A DNA stretch of 64,000 nt from Cesiribacter sp. SM1 (GCF_020178975.1 NZ_JAHXBU010000089.1:186001-250000); one strand, 5' to 3'. Positions 50,599-59,921 are shown, numbered from the stretch's first letter. The notes: generated by a model not told the origin, from the letters alone. A program made the numbers and translations.

Positions 50599-52551
50599 AT
50601 GAAAAGAGCTGTGAAATATAGCTTTCTACTTGCTGCCCTTCTCTTATCTTTTAACCTCTACAGCCAGGTAAGACTTCCGCGCCTGGTTAGCGATGGCCTG
50701 GTATTGCAGAGAGATACTGATGTAAATATCTGGGGCTGGGCTGCTCCCGGAGAAAAGGTAAGCCTTAGCTTCAGGGGAAAGCAGTATAACACCAGCGCCA
50801 GTGACTCGGGCAGGTGGAGCGTAACACTCCCCCCCATGCAGGCAGGGGGTCCTTACGAAATCACAGTGGAAGCCAGCAATAAAATAACGATCAAAGACAT
50901 CTTAGTAGGCGATGTCTGGATTGCCTCGGGACAATCGAACATGGAGCTCACCATGCAGCGGGCCTCACCCATATACCAGCAGGAAATTGCCGCGGCCAAA
51001 AACCCCAGCATCCGTTACTTTGATGTGCCCGACCGTTACGATTTTAACCAGCCCCAGGATGATCTGGCAGGCGGTAACTGGCTAAAGGCCACGCCTGAGC
51101 ATGTGCTTAAGTTCTCTGCTGTTGGCTATTTCTTTGCTAAAGAATTATACGATAAATACGGAATACCCATTGGCCTGATCAATGCCAGCTTAGGCGGTTC
51201 GCCGGTAGAAGCCTGGATCAGTGAGGAAGCCTTGAAAAAATTCCCTGTCCATTACGCAGAAGCGCAACGCTTCAAAGATGGGGAGTTAATCAGGCAAATA
51301 GAGGAGAAGGACCAAAACATCAGCAATACCTGGTATGCAAGTTTGCAGAAACAGGACAAAGGATATGAAAACCCTGCAGCTCCCTGGCACTCCCCTAATG
51401 TTGATGATTCGCAGTGGTCCCGCATGAGCATACCCGGCTACTGGGCCGACGAAAAGCTGGGGCCGGTAAACGGCGTGGTGTGGTTCAGGAAAGACATTGA
51501 GGTGCCGGCCTCCATGGCAGGAAAGCCTGCCAGACTTCTGCTGGGCAGAATTGTAGACGCCGATTCGGTATTTCTGAATGGCACCTTTGTGGGCACTACT
51601 GGTTACCAGTACCCTCCCAGAAGGTATGAGGTTCCTGCCAATGTGCTGAAAGCGGGAAAAAATACACTGGTGGTGCGGGTGATCAGCAACTCGGGCAGGG
51701 GTGGTTTTGTAGCAGACAAGCCCTACCTGCTTGCTACAGGAGCCGATACCCTTGATCTGAAGGGTGAATGGAAGTACCAGCTTGGTGCCAGCATGGAGCC
51801 CCTTCCCGGCGCCACCTTTATCCGCTGGAAGCCCCTTGGCTTATACAATGGCATGATTGCCCCGCTGATACACTACCCTATTAAAGGAGTGATCTGGTAC
51901 CAGGGCGAATCAAATGCCGATGAGGCAGCAGAATACAGGGACCTGTTTTCAACACTTATCCGGGACTGGCGTCAAAAATGGGATCAGGGTCAGTTTCCCT
52001 TCCTGTATGTGCAGCTGGCAAATTTTATGGAAACCACCAGCCAGCCTACCGAAAGCCAGTGGGCCGATCTGCGCCAGGCCCAGTTGCAGACCCTTAGCGA
52101 ACCCAACACGGCCATGGCTGTAGCCATAGACCTGGGCGAGTGGAACGACATCCACCCGCTCAACAAGCAGGATGTAGGCAGGCGCCTGGCGCTGGCAGCG
52201 CAAAAAGTAGCCTATGGCAATAAGAAAGTGGTACATAGCGGACCGCTCTACCAGTCGATGGAAGTAGAAGGTAGCAAAGTAGTGCTGAATTTCTCCGGGA
52301 CAGGCAGCGGCCTGGTGGCAAAGAATGGAGGAGCGCTAAAATACTTTGCAGTTGCCGGTGCCGATAATAAGTGGGTATGGGCGAATGCCACCATCAGGGG
52401 AAATAAAGTTATTGTATGGAGCGATAAAGTGAAAAATCCCGTTGCCGTTCGCTATGCCTGGGCCGATAACCCGGAAGGCGCCAATTTATACAACAAGGAA
52501 GGATTGCCCGCTTCCCCTTTCCAAACAAACAGCACAAGCCAACAGCCTTAA
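50599..52551 (+). CDS. Sialate O-acetylesterase-type carbohydrate esterase
   Basis: The 650-residue protein has a signal peptide (ending YSQ) and the SASA/GDSL-like catalytic blocks GQSNMELT (nucleophile Ser), WYQGESNA and DIHPLNKQDVGRRLA (Asp/His). Between the first and second blocks is an inserted glycoside-hydrolase-2-like sugar-binding jelly roll (about residues 290-390, WFRKDIEVP to GGFVADKPYLL). The enzyme removes acetyl groups from glycans. It is secreted or periplasmic. The glucuronoyl-esterase-like gene follows 11 bp later, so they are one operon. A paralogue lies at 55262. Confidence 0.82.
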   Translation: MKRAVKYSFLLAALLLSFNLYSQVRLPRLVSDGLVLQRDTDVNIWGWAAPGEKVSLSFRGKQYNTSASDSGRWSVTLPPMQAGGPYEITVEASNKITIKDILVGDVWIASGQSNMELTMQRASPIYQQEIAAAKNPSIRYFDVPDRYDFNQPQDDLAGGNWLKATPEHVLKFSAVGYFFAKELYDKYGIPIGLINASLGGSPVEAWISEEALKKFPVHYAEAQRFKDGELIRQIEEKDQNISNTWYASLQKQDKGYENPAAPWHSPNVDDSQWSRMSIPGYWADEKLGPVNGVVWFRKDIEVPASMAGKPARLLLGRIVDADSVFLNGTFVGTTGYQYPPRRYEVPANVLKAGKNTLVVRVISNSGRGGFVADKPYLLATGADTLDLKGEWKYQLGASMEPLPGATFIRWKPLGLYNGMIAPLIHYPIKGVIWYQGESNADEAAEYRDLFSTLIRDWRQKWDQGQFPFLYVQLANFMETTSQPTESQWADLRQAQLQTLSEPNTAMAVAIDLGEWNDIHPLNKQDVGRRLALAAQKVAYGNKKVVHSGPLYQSMEVEGSKVVLNFSGTGSGLVAKNGGALKYFAVAGADNKWVWANATIRGNKVIVWSDKVKNPVAVRYAWADNPEGANLYNKEGLPASPFQTNSTSQQP

Positions 52552-52562
52552 AGCACCTCCGC

Positions 52563-54089
52563 ATGAAAAAAGCAATATACCTGTTCTTTGCCCTTGTGGC
52601 TTCTACTGCTTCGGCACAGCAGTCTTCCGGCGGCGCAAATGTAAAATACCAGCCGGTCATAAACTTCAGTGCCCAGGAAGATCATCAGCACATGCTGAAG
52701 CAACTGGGCATTAAAGCGCTGCGGCCGGGGCCCAGCGGCGATGAAAAAGCCCCAAACCCTGCTAATTACAACGAAGCCCTGGCGAACCCCTACCCGGAAC
52801 TGCCAGAGCTGCTGACGTTAAAGAATGGTAAAAAGGTAACAACGGCCGAGCAGTGGTGGAACAAGCGGCGCCCCGAAATTGCAGAAGATTTTGAGCGGGA
52901 GGTGTATGGCCGTATACCTAAAGAGGTACCCAAAGTAAGCTGGGAAACCCTTATTTCTGAAAAAGAGTGGGTAGGCTGGATACCGGTAAACGCCAAAAAG
53001 CTGGTAGGCCGGGTAGATAATTCGCAGTACCCCCTGCTGGAGGTAAATATAGCCATGACGGTAGTGACCCCCGCCAACGCCAAAGGACCGGTGCCCCTCC
53101 TGATGATGTTTGGCCCCAGCGAACTGCCAGCACCGGCCCAACCTCCTAAAGAAAGCCTGGAGAAAATAAACGCGGCTTTTAAAGCCTTACTGATCGAACA
53201 GGACCCTTCCCTTAAAGAGGTATTTGAGCAATATCCGGCCTATAATCCCATTGCTTCACAGGTGCCTGCTTTTGGCCCACGGCCGGCGGGCGATCCGCCT
53301 ACCACACATCAACTCCTGGCGGCAGGCTGGGGCTACGCCCTCATAGAACCGGGCAGCATCCAGGCCGATAACGGTGCCGGCCTTACCAAAGGCATCATAG
53401 GCCTGGTTAACAAGGGACAGCCCCGCAAACCCGACGATTGGGGTGCTTTAAGAGCCTGGGCCTGGGGAGCCTCACGAGGACTTGATTACCTGGAAACAGA
53501 TCCGGCAGTAGATGCTAAATGGGTAGGCATTGAAGGCGTATCCCGCTTTGGCAAAGCAGCGCTGGTGACAATGGCTTTTGATCAGCGTTTTGCCATGGCC
53601 CTGGTTGGCTCTTCCGGGCAGGGCGGCGCAAAACTGCACCGCAGAAACTTCGGCGAAGCCGTTGAGAACTTAACCAGCAGCTACGAATACCACTGGATGG
53701 CAGGCAACTACCTTAAGTATGGTGCCTCTGAGGCCACCTTTGGTTCTAAAAATGCAAATGATCTTCCGGTAGACGCCCACCAGCTGATCGCATTGTGTGC
53801 ACCGCGTCCTGTTTTTATCAGTTACGGCATACCGGAGCAGGGCGATGCCAGGTGGGTAGACCAGCAGGGCAGCTATATGGCTACCGTAGCAGCTGGTCCG
53901 GTATATCAATTGCTGGGAGCAAGAGATTTAGGTATTACCGAAGATTATAAGACAGCAAAGATGCCTGCGGTGAATACAGGCCTGCTGGAAGGTGAACTCG
54001 CCTGGCGCCAGCACGATGGCGGCCATACCGATGCACCAAACTTCAAATACTTTATTCCATGGGCGAATAAGTTTATCCAGGGAAAGTAA
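52563..54089 (+). CDS. Glucuronoyl-esterase-like hydrolase (CE15 type)
   Basis: The 508-residue protein has a signal peptide (ending ASA) and an alpha/beta-hydrolase fold. The nucleophile elbow is GVSRFGK (GxSRxGK, the CE15 signature), and a late His is in HDGGHTD. CE15 enzymes cut ester bonds between glucuronic acid in xylan and lignin alcohols. The second half also contains the conserved AWAWGASRGLDYLE block. It follows the SASA-type enzyme by 11 bp, so the two may act together on acetylated, esterified plant polysaccharide. Confidence 0.8.
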   Translation: MKKAIYLFFALVASTASAQQSSGGANVKYQPVINFSAQEDHQHMLKQLGIKALRPGPSGDEKAPNPANYNEALANPYPELPELLTLKNGKKVTTAEQWWNKRRPEIAEDFEREVYGRIPKEVPKVSWETLISEKEWVGWIPVNAKKLVGRVDNSQYPLLEVNIAMTVVTPANAKGPVPLLMMFGPSELPAPAQPPKESLEKINAAFKALLIEQDPSLKEVFEQYPAYNPIASQVPAFGPRPAGDPPTTHQLLAAGWGYALIEPGSIQADNGAGLTKGIIGLVNKGQPRKPDDWGALRAWAWGASRGLDYLETDPAVDAKWVGIEGVSRFGKAALVTMAFDQRFAMALVGSSGQGGAKLHRRNFGEAVENLTSSYEYHWMAGNYLKYGASEATFGSKNANDLPVDAHQLIALCAPRPVFISYGIPEQGDARWVDQQGSYMATVAAGPVYQLLGARDLGITEDYKTAKMPAVNTGLLEGELAWRQHDGGHTDAPNFKYFIPWANKFIQGK

Positions 54090-54339
54090 ACAGATTCAGA
54101 AACAATAAGCGAAACAGCAGACGGCTAACCAATCAAGCCTCTGCTTCCGGTAGTGTTAAGATATAATAATTGAACACCACCAGTGAGGTAAGGTAGCAGG
54201 GCACTATCAGACAAGCTTATTTACTACACTAAACAAGGGGCTGTGCTGGTTTCCAGACAGCTCCTTTCTTTTTTTCTTTGCCTGATGATTTTTTATGTGC
54301 GCCAGGCTGTGGTGCTGGATAAAACAAACAGATAATAAC

Positions 54340-54900
54340 TCAAGCCTCCTGCATTCTGCTCCTGGCTTCCATACTCCACAGCAGCTGATCAACGAATGCC
54401 TGTGTGCGTTTGTCTACCGTTTCTGCATCTGCGGGAAAGCCCCCTTCATCAAATGCCTCATGTACTTTAGAAACATGATACCTGGCGTTAACAACCCACA
54501 CTCCCTTTTTCCATAAAGAAAACAGCAGGGAAGGCAACAGCAGAGCACCACCATAGGGACCTGTAGATACTGTAACAATTCCGGTTGGCTTCCCCTTCCA
54601 CTCATCCGATAAAAGGTCGATCACATTTTTAAGACTGGCAGGGTAACCGCCATTATATTCCGGAGCAATTACGATAATGCCATCTGCACGATGCATTCTT
54701 TCAGCAAAGTCCAGTATCCGGGCAGAAGGATTTTCCATATTCCGTAGCCTTTCTTCAAAAATCGGAAATCCATATTCCTGCAGATCAATCAGGTCGCAGC
54801 TTGCTGCCTGCTGACCTTCTATCCACTTTTTGAAATAAAGCCCCAGCCTGTGGCTGTTTCTTCCTGTTCGTACACTGCTTGAAAGTATAGCAATATGCAT
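54340..54900 (-). CDS. NADPH-dependent FMN reductase
   Basis: The 186-residue flavodoxin-like protein has the phosphate-binding loop ILSSSVRTGRNS, the PEYNGGYPASLKNVIDLL motif and GPYGG near the flavin ring. It reduces quinones, azo compounds or flavins using NAD(P)H. No operon partner is on this strand; it lies between the two esterase transcription units and is antiparallel to them, so a functional link is not evident. Confidence 0.85.
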   Translation of the reverse strand: MHIAILSSSVRTGRNSHRLGLYFKKWIEGQQAASCDLIDLQEYGFPIFEERLRNMENPSARILDFAERMHRADGIIVIAPEYNGGYPASLKNVIDLLSDEWKGKPTGIVTVSTGPYGGALLLPSLLFSLWKKGVWVVNARYHVSKVHEAFDEGGFPADAETVDKRTQAFVDQLLWSMEARSRMQEA

Positions 54901-55261
54901 AGCACAAAATAAGTTTAGCTGCCTTTAAAATAATCGGAAAGCCGCTGCTAAAAGCTAAATACCCAACCCTACAGGGCGCAGCCGCCTTTGTTAAAACCTG
55001 CTTGCCTCCATTGTGTTCAGAAAGACCGGCTTTCCTCTTAAGCCTGTGAGCAGGAGAGTTTACCGATAGGATATAATGTGTGTTGCTGCTCTTCTTTAGC
55101 AACAGAAGATGGTGTACTCATATTGATGTTTTGTATAAAGATGACTACCAATACAGGGGATGAAAGCAGTAAAAGAGGATATCACTATTAAATAGGGAGC
55201 AGCATTTCTCAGTTTATGCATATTCTTTTATGTTTATTGCTCTCTTTTCCCTGTTTGATAA
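54901..55261. other. Divergent intergenic region without firm signals
   Basis: This lies between the FMN reductase (minus) and the second esterase (plus). A 6-bp hairpin GTTGCT/AGCAAC occurs near 55081. No consensus promoter pair, gene or repeat is convincing. Confidence 0.35.
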
Positions 55262-57244
55262 ATGAACAAGCTAAAAGCAAATACCAGCTGGAAATACCAG
55301 TTACTCGCAATTAAAATTGTTTTTACCCTCCTGCTCATTGCTGCCCATGCGCTGCTGTATGCGCAGGTACAGTTACCAAAAGTATTCAGCAACAACATGG
55401 TACTGCAAAGAGACCTGGATATACCTGTATGGGGCACTGCTGATCCGGGGGCGCAGATTACCGTTGAACTGGGAGCGCACCGTATTAAAACCATTACCGC
55501 AGAAGATGGAAAGTGGCTGTTGCATATGCCAGGCATGCCGGCAGGAGGCCCGCATAGCATGAAGGTGTATGAGGGAGCACAATCACAGCCGGTGGTTGTG
55601 TTCAATGATGTACTGATGGGTGATGTATGGCTGGCATCCGGTCAGTCGAACATGGAGTGGCAGGTACAGCAGTCCATGAATGCAGCCAGGGAGATAAAAA
55701 ATGCAGATTACCCCGCCATCCGTTATTTTAATGTGCCTCATGCCATGGAAACTGGTCCGCAGAACGATGTGAAGGGTGGCTCCTGGATAGCACTTGACTC
55801 TGTAAGTGTAAAAACAGCATCTGCGGTGGCCTATTTTTTTGCCAGGGATCTGCAGGCTGAATTGGATGTTCCCATAGGCATTCTGCAGGCTACCTGGGGC
55901 GGCACACCGGTCGAAGCCTGGACCAGCCGTGAGCAGTTGCTCTCATCTCCCATCACACACAACAGGGTGCTTCAAAACGATTCTGTTACGGAGGATCATT
56001 TTATAAAAGACAGCCTTGATCTGGAACGCTTCTGGAAGATCGTTTACAACCCACAGCACAATACCCACAAAACCATTCCAGGCAAAAGCTTTAACGATTC
56101 TAAATGGCCCCAGCTCAACATGCCTGTTACCCTCAAAGACATGGACATGCCCCCTTACGAAGGAATGGTCTGGTTGCGAAAAACAATCAGCATTCCGTCC
56201 AGTATGAGCGGAAAAGGCTTAAGCATTCACCTGGGGCATCCGGAAATGAACTACTCTTTATACTTTAATGGCAAAGAGATCGCCAAAACCATCTGGAATG
56301 CCAGTCCAACGCACCACTACAGCATTCCGGCCAAATTAGTAAAAGAGGGGAAAAATGTTATTGCCGTTCGTATGGCCTTTCTGTGGGAGGGCGGTGGTTT
56401 TAACCCGCCTGCCGAAGAGATGTTTGTTACCGATGGCAACTCCAGGATAAGTCTGGCAGGCCCCTGGAAATATATGAAAGACCTGGAACCGGCAATACCA
56501 ACCATAAAAAACTACCATAAGTATCCTACCTATCTGTATAACGCCATGATAAACCCGGTGATACCCTATGGCATCAGGGGCTTTATCTGGTACCAGGGAG
56601 AAGACAATGTATCTGCCCCCCAGGACTACCGCACTTTATTCCCTATGTTGATCAGCGACTGGCGCATCAGGTGGAAACAGGGATACCTGCCATTTTTGTA
56701 TGTACAGCTGGCCAACTACATGGAGCAAAAGGCTGAACCCGCTGAAAGCAACTGGGCGGCCCTTCGTGAAGCCCAGGCCATGGCGCTGGCACAACCCAAC
56801 ACCGCCATGGCTAGCATTATCGATGTTGGCGAGGCAGACGACATTCACCCAAAAAACAAGCAGGAGGTAGGCCGGCGGCTTGCCCTGCTGGCTAAAAATA
56901 TGGTGTACAACAAGCCTGTGCAGGCCTATGGCCCCCTGTACCAGTCTGCTGAAATAGCTGGCGATCAGGTAAAAATTAATTTTACCGAAACAGGTTCAGG
57001 ACTGGCCACAAGAGGCAACGGCCAGCTAAAAGGATTTGCTATTGCCGGTAGCGACGGGAAGTTTTACTGGGCCAATGCTGCTATAGATGGAAATGGGGTG
57101 ATCGTCAGCTCAGAGAAGGTAAAGAAACCAGTTGCAGTACGCTATGCCTGGGCCGACAATCCGGATGCAAACCTGATCAATAATGAGGGCTTGCCAGCTG
57201 TTCCTTTCCGTACCGACAATTGGAGCATCACAAATGATGAATAG
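55262..57244 (+). CDS. Second sialate O-acetylesterase-type esterase
   Basis: The 660-residue paralogue of the enzyme at 50599-52551 has a signal peptide (ending LYA), GQSNMEW (nucleophile Ser), WYQGEDNV, and DIHPKNKQEVGRRLA. The inserted jelly-roll domain (WLRKTISIP to GGFNPPAEEM) is present. Similar block order and sizes point to duplication followed by divergence; the two probably differ in substrate. It ends about 200 bp before the tRNA-Leu fragment that starts the mobile island. Confidence 0.8.
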   Translation: MNKLKANTSWKYQLLAIKIVFTLLLIAAHALLYAQVQLPKVFSNNMVLQRDLDIPVWGTADPGAQITVELGAHRIKTITAEDGKWLLHMPGMPAGGPHSMKVYEGAQSQPVVVFNDVLMGDVWLASGQSNMEWQVQQSMNAAREIKNADYPAIRYFNVPHAMETGPQNDVKGGSWIALDSVSVKTASAVAYFFARDLQAELDVPIGILQATWGGTPVEAWTSREQLLSSPITHNRVLQNDSVTEDHFIKDSLDLERFWKIVYNPQHNTHKTIPGKSFNDSKWPQLNMPVTLKDMDMPPYEGMVWLRKTISIPSSMSGKGLSIHLGHPEMNYSLYFNGKEIAKTIWNASPTHHYSIPAKLVKEGKNVIAVRMAFLWEGGGFNPPAEEMFVTDGNSRISLAGPWKYMKDLEPAIPTIKNYHKYPTYLYNAMINPVIPYGIRGFIWYQGEDNVSAPQDYRTLFPMLISDWRIRWKQGYLPFLYVQLANYMEQKAEPAESNWAALREAQAMALAQPNTAMASIIDVGEADDIHPKNKQEVGRRLALLAKNMVYNKPVQAYGPLYQSAEIAGDQVKINFTETGSGLATRGNGQLKGFAIAGSDGKFYWANAAIDGNGVIVSSEKVKKPVAVRYAWADNPDANLINNEGLPAVPFRTDNWSITNDE

Positions 57245-57409
57245 AGAGAAACGCATCAATGGCTCCGGGAGGCGGCATGCTTTCCGGCAATCATCTCTTT
57301 AGTAGTAGCGCTGAACCGTTGCTGACATTGATTTTGGGGCCTCTATAGGGCCCAAGTTATAGGACATCAATGGCTATTATGGCCAAATGCGCTATTAATG
57401 TTAAAGATA

Positions 57410-57447
57410 AAGGTCTCTTTCCGAAGAAAAAGGCCTTTTAAACGTGC
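57410..57447 (-). terminator. Displaced tRNA terminator (copy A)
   Basis: On the minus strand this follows the tRNA-Leu fragment. Its hairpin (AGGCCTT / AAGGTCT with inner TCTT/AAGA around a UUCG-type loop) ends in T. A 38-bp copy with one mismatch occurs at 59032-59069. It looks like the tRNA's original terminator, pushed away by insertion. Confidence 0.6.
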
Positions 57448-57499
57448 GCATGAGAAGACTCGAACTTCCATGCCCTTGCGAGCACCACCCTCTCAAGAT
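57444..57499 (-). other. tRNA-Leu 3' half duplicate (att-like site)
   Basis: These 56 bp match 59924-59979, the anticodon loop to 3' end of intact tRNA-Leu(GAG), with one mismatch (57491). The match ends sharply inside the anticodon loop. Duplication of a tRNA 3' half at the far end of foreign DNA is the standard trace of integrase-mediated insertion at a tRNA gene. Confidence 0.8.
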
Positions 57500-57638
57500 T
57501 ATACATATATCCTGATTAACAGGCATTTAAACATATCTAGGGCCTATATAGGGCCTAGTCATCTGGCTTTTAACTGGGACAAATTTTTATGCACGTACCA
57601 TTTCAAGAACAAGTTTGATTTAAACCTTAGCTCTCTTT

Positions 57639-58766
57639 TTAGGAACGGAACAGGTTTAGATAATCACTAAACTCATACACCCTACTTCGCTGTCCACCTG
57701 TAATTTCTCTTAGAATTGCCTGAGCCTCCAATTCTTTTATGAGGTTATAGGCAGAGGGCATGGAAAGGCCCGTTACCTTCCTTACATTTTCCGCATTCAA
57801 CACTGGCCGCTGATACAAGTACTCTAAAACCTTTTGGGCATTCACTGCCCTACTGCCCAGGCTCTGGATCTTAAAATCAGTCTCCTTTTGTAGTCTTAAA
57901 ATTCCATCGAAGGTGCTAATCCCTTTTTGGGCAGTTTCGATAACCCCCTGCAGAAAAAACTTAAACCACCTGCTCAAATCATTTGCCTCTCGAACGCGCA
58001 TCAAATTATCGTAGTAGTACTTACGGTTTCTTTCCAGAAAATCAGAGAGGTACAGGATAGGCTTTTTCAAAATTCCTCTACTTACCAGATACAGGGTAAT
58101 CATCAGGCGGCCTACACGTCCATTGCCATCCAGGAAAGGGTGAATAGTTTCGAACTGGTAGTGAATGAGGGCTATCTTGAGTAACTCAGGAAAATACAGT
58201 TCTTCGTTATGCGCAAACTTTTCGATGTCCCCCATCAGTTCCGGTATTGAGGTATGCACCGGAGGCACAAACACTGCATCGTTAATGCTTGCTCCACCAA
58301 TCCAGTTCTGACTGGTCCGGAATTCTCCTGGCTGCTTCTGCTCTCCTCGAACGCCTTGCATCAGAGTTTTGTGCGTTTCGCGAATAAGCCGGGAGGAAAA
58401 AGGAAGCCTATCCAAAGCACCCATCGCATGATTCATAGCCTGAATGTAATTCTGTACCTCTTCCCAATCATCACGTTTATCCAGGGGCACATCCTCCTTA
58501 TCCAGCAAAGCCTCCTCCATATTCGTTTGCGTACCTTCAATTTTGCTGCTCTGGGTAGCCTCCTTCAGGACGTGCATGCTAATAAATAGCTCTATGTTCG
58601 GGATATACTCAGAATACATATCCAGTCGCCCCAGCTCCCGGTCTGCTATACCAAGTAATTGCAACACCTCCATGTCATCCATGATCCAAGGGCGGTTGAT
58701 GGGGTTTGGCTGAAAGCTTTTATAGGAACCCTGCTTTATGTATTGACCTGCTTTGAACTCTTTCAT
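57639..58766 (-). CDS. Fic-domain AMP transferase, class II, with C-terminal HTH
   Basis: The 375-residue protein has the Fic motif HPFLDGNGRVGR (H209 to R220) and the inhibitory helix motif SSKIEG (S73-G78), which precedes the catalytic motif; this marks a class II Fic. The inhibitory Glu is E77. A Fic N-terminal segment starts about residue 20, and a winged helix (residues about 315-370, VLNAENVRKVTGLSMPSAYNLIKEL) ends the protein. It would attach AMP to protein targets and is normally self-inhibited. Three 42-bp AT-rich repeats directly upstream suggest autoregulation through the winged helix. It lies inside the tRNA-Leu island. Confidence 0.85.
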   Translation of the reverse strand: MKEFKAGQYIKQGSYKSFQPNPINRPWIMDDMEVLQLLGIADRELGRLDMYSEYIPNIELFISMHVLKEATQSSKIEGTQTNMEEALLDKEDVPLDKRDDWEEVQNYIQAMNHAMGALDRLPFSSRLIRETHKTLMQGVRGEQKQPGEFRTSQNWIGGASINDAVFVPPVHTSIPELMGDIEKFAHNEELYFPELLKIALIHYQFETIHPFLDGNGRVGRLMITLYLVSRGILKKPILYLSDFLERNRKYYYDNLMRVREANDLSRWFKFFLQGVIETAQKGISTFDGILRLQKETDFKIQSLGSRAVNAQKVLEYLYQRPVLNAENVRKVTGLSMPSAYNLIKELEAQAILREITGGQRSRVYEFSDYLNLFRS

Positions 58767-58773
58767 AGTGGGA

Positions 58774-58898
58774 CCTTATTTAAAGATCTGGCGCGTAATT
58801 TAAACAGGCCGACACGCTATTTAAAATTTTAAGGAAAAATTTAAATAAGATAGAGCACTATTTAAGATTTCGGGGCAAAACTTAAATAAGACATAGCG
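58774..58898. repeat. Three tandem 42-bp AT-rich repeats upstream of fic
   Basis: Units start at 58774, 58816 and 58857. Each has TATTTAA near the start and TTTAA or TTAAATA further in, forming a dyad with about 15-20 bp between arms. The first unit begins 7 bp before the fic start codon. A fourth, truncated unit (CTATCAAAG) follows. They look like operator iterons. Confidence 0.65.
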
Positions 58899-59031
58899 CT
58901 ATCAAAGTAATGGCCTTTATTTTTAAATTGATACTATATATGCCGTAAGGAGCAGCAGCCAGTGCAGAAACTCGTACTGGTAGAGATCGCTCAATATAAA
59001 TGCTTTTCCCTCCCTGTGCCTGTAAACAAAA

Positions 59032-59090
59032 AAGGCCTCTTTCCGAAGAAAAAGGCCTTTTAAACGTGCCCCAAAGCAGACTCACATCGA
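59032..59090 (-). other. Second copy of the tRNA terminator with a degenerate tRNA end
   Basis: 59032-59069 repeats 57410-57447 with one mismatch, and then continues into a stretch resembling a tRNA acceptor/T-arm (GTGC, AGACTC...CGAACTT). It divides the island into a fic part and an acetyltransferase part, as if two insertions occurred one after the other. Confidence 0.5.
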
Positions 59091-59303
59091 ACTTTTTAGT
59101 GGTGGACTTAAAGCGGGTGTTGCTGTTCTACTCAGATTTCAGCTGTTTATTCTGAGATGAAAAGTAATGAACCAAAACCCACTCAGCCCAAACTTCATCA
59201 TAAGGGGGAGGCTCTCCACCAGCATTTCAAACTTCCTGGTGCTCTCACCGAGCTTAATTCGCTTTTCGCTAATTTAGCTGCAACCAAAACATTGAAAATA
59301 AGT

Positions 59304-59822
59304 ATGGATACTGTTGAAGTAGTTAGAGTAACACAAATTGACATAGACCAATTACAAAATATTGGCAGGCAAACCTTCGCTGAAACTTTTTCTTCTGGCA
59401 ACAGTGAAGAAAATATGAAAGAGTACTTAGACAATTCATTTTCTACAGAAAAATTGAAAACTGAACTGTCTGACAAAAACTCCGAATTTTATTTTGCACT
59501 ACTTGGTGATCGAGTAGTAGGATACTTAAAAGTCAACCTCGGGCAATCGCAGACTGAAATGCAAGACGAGAATGCTCTTGAAATCGAACGGATATATGTT
59601 TTAAAAGAATATCATGGAAAAAAGGTTGGGCAACTACTTTACGAAAAGGCACTGGAGATTGCTGAGCAAAAAGGTGTAGACTTCGTTTGGTTGGGCGTTT
59701 GGGAGGAAAATCCAAGAGCAATTCAATTTTATAAGAAAAACGGTTTTGTGGAATTCGACAAGCATATTTTTAAATTAGGGGAAGACGAGCAGACAGACAT
59801 CATGATGAAATTACAGATGTAA
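59304..59822 (+). CDS. PaiA-like polyamine N-acetyltransferase (GNAT family)
   Basis: The 172-residue GNAT protein matches the PaiA layout: QTFAETFSSGNSEENMKEYL, then FYFALLGDRVVGYLKVNLG, the acetyl-CoA site EIERIYVLKEYHGKKVGQLL, and WLGVWEENPRAIQFYKKNGF. PaiA acetylates spermine/spermidine in Bacillus. The frame runs back to 59157, but the first 49 residues (KPTQPKLHHKGEALHQHFKL...) match nothing in the family and may be a remnant, so ATG 59304 is preferred. The gene is A/T-richer than its surroundings and lies inside the island. Confidence 0.75.
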   Translation: MDTVEVVRVTQIDIDQLQNIGRQTFAETFSSGNSEENMKEYLDNSFSTEKLKTELSDKNSEFYFALLGDRVVGYLKVNLGQSQTEMQDENALEIERIYVLKEYHGKKVGQLLYEKALEIAEQKGVDFVWLGVWEENPRAIQFYKKNGFVEFDKHIFKLGEDEQTDIMMKLQM

Positions 59823-59888
59823 TAAAAGTAGATGAAAGTAGCTGGCAACTGTTCCAAGCATGCCCTGATATTTTGTTAAGAACAGACA

Positions 59889-59921
59889 CAAAAAAAGCGA
59901 CAACTTTAACAGTTGCCGCTT
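59889..59921 (-). terminator. Terminator of tRNA-Leu
   Basis: On the minus strand after the CCA, AAGCGGCAACT and AGTTGTCGCTT pair (59895-59921, one wobble), followed by seven T. It differs from copies A and B, so it probably belongs to the incoming DNA. Confidence 0.8.

Larger units (their letters stand above)
57337..57555. repeat. Two 16-bp GGGCC-spaced repeats flanking the tRNA fragment
   Basis: GGGCCTCTATAGGGCC (57337-57352) and GGGCCTATATAGGGCC (57540-57555) differ by one base and lie on either side of the tRNA-Leu 3' fragment. They may be binding sites left from the element's recombination region, or chance. The span between them is otherwise the att copy. Confidence 0.4.

Noticed and set aside
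57639-58766. Fic as toxin of a two-gene toxin-antitoxin pair
   Set aside because: The inhibitory SSKIEG motif is inside the same protein, which makes it a class II Fic. No separate antitoxin gene is adjacent.
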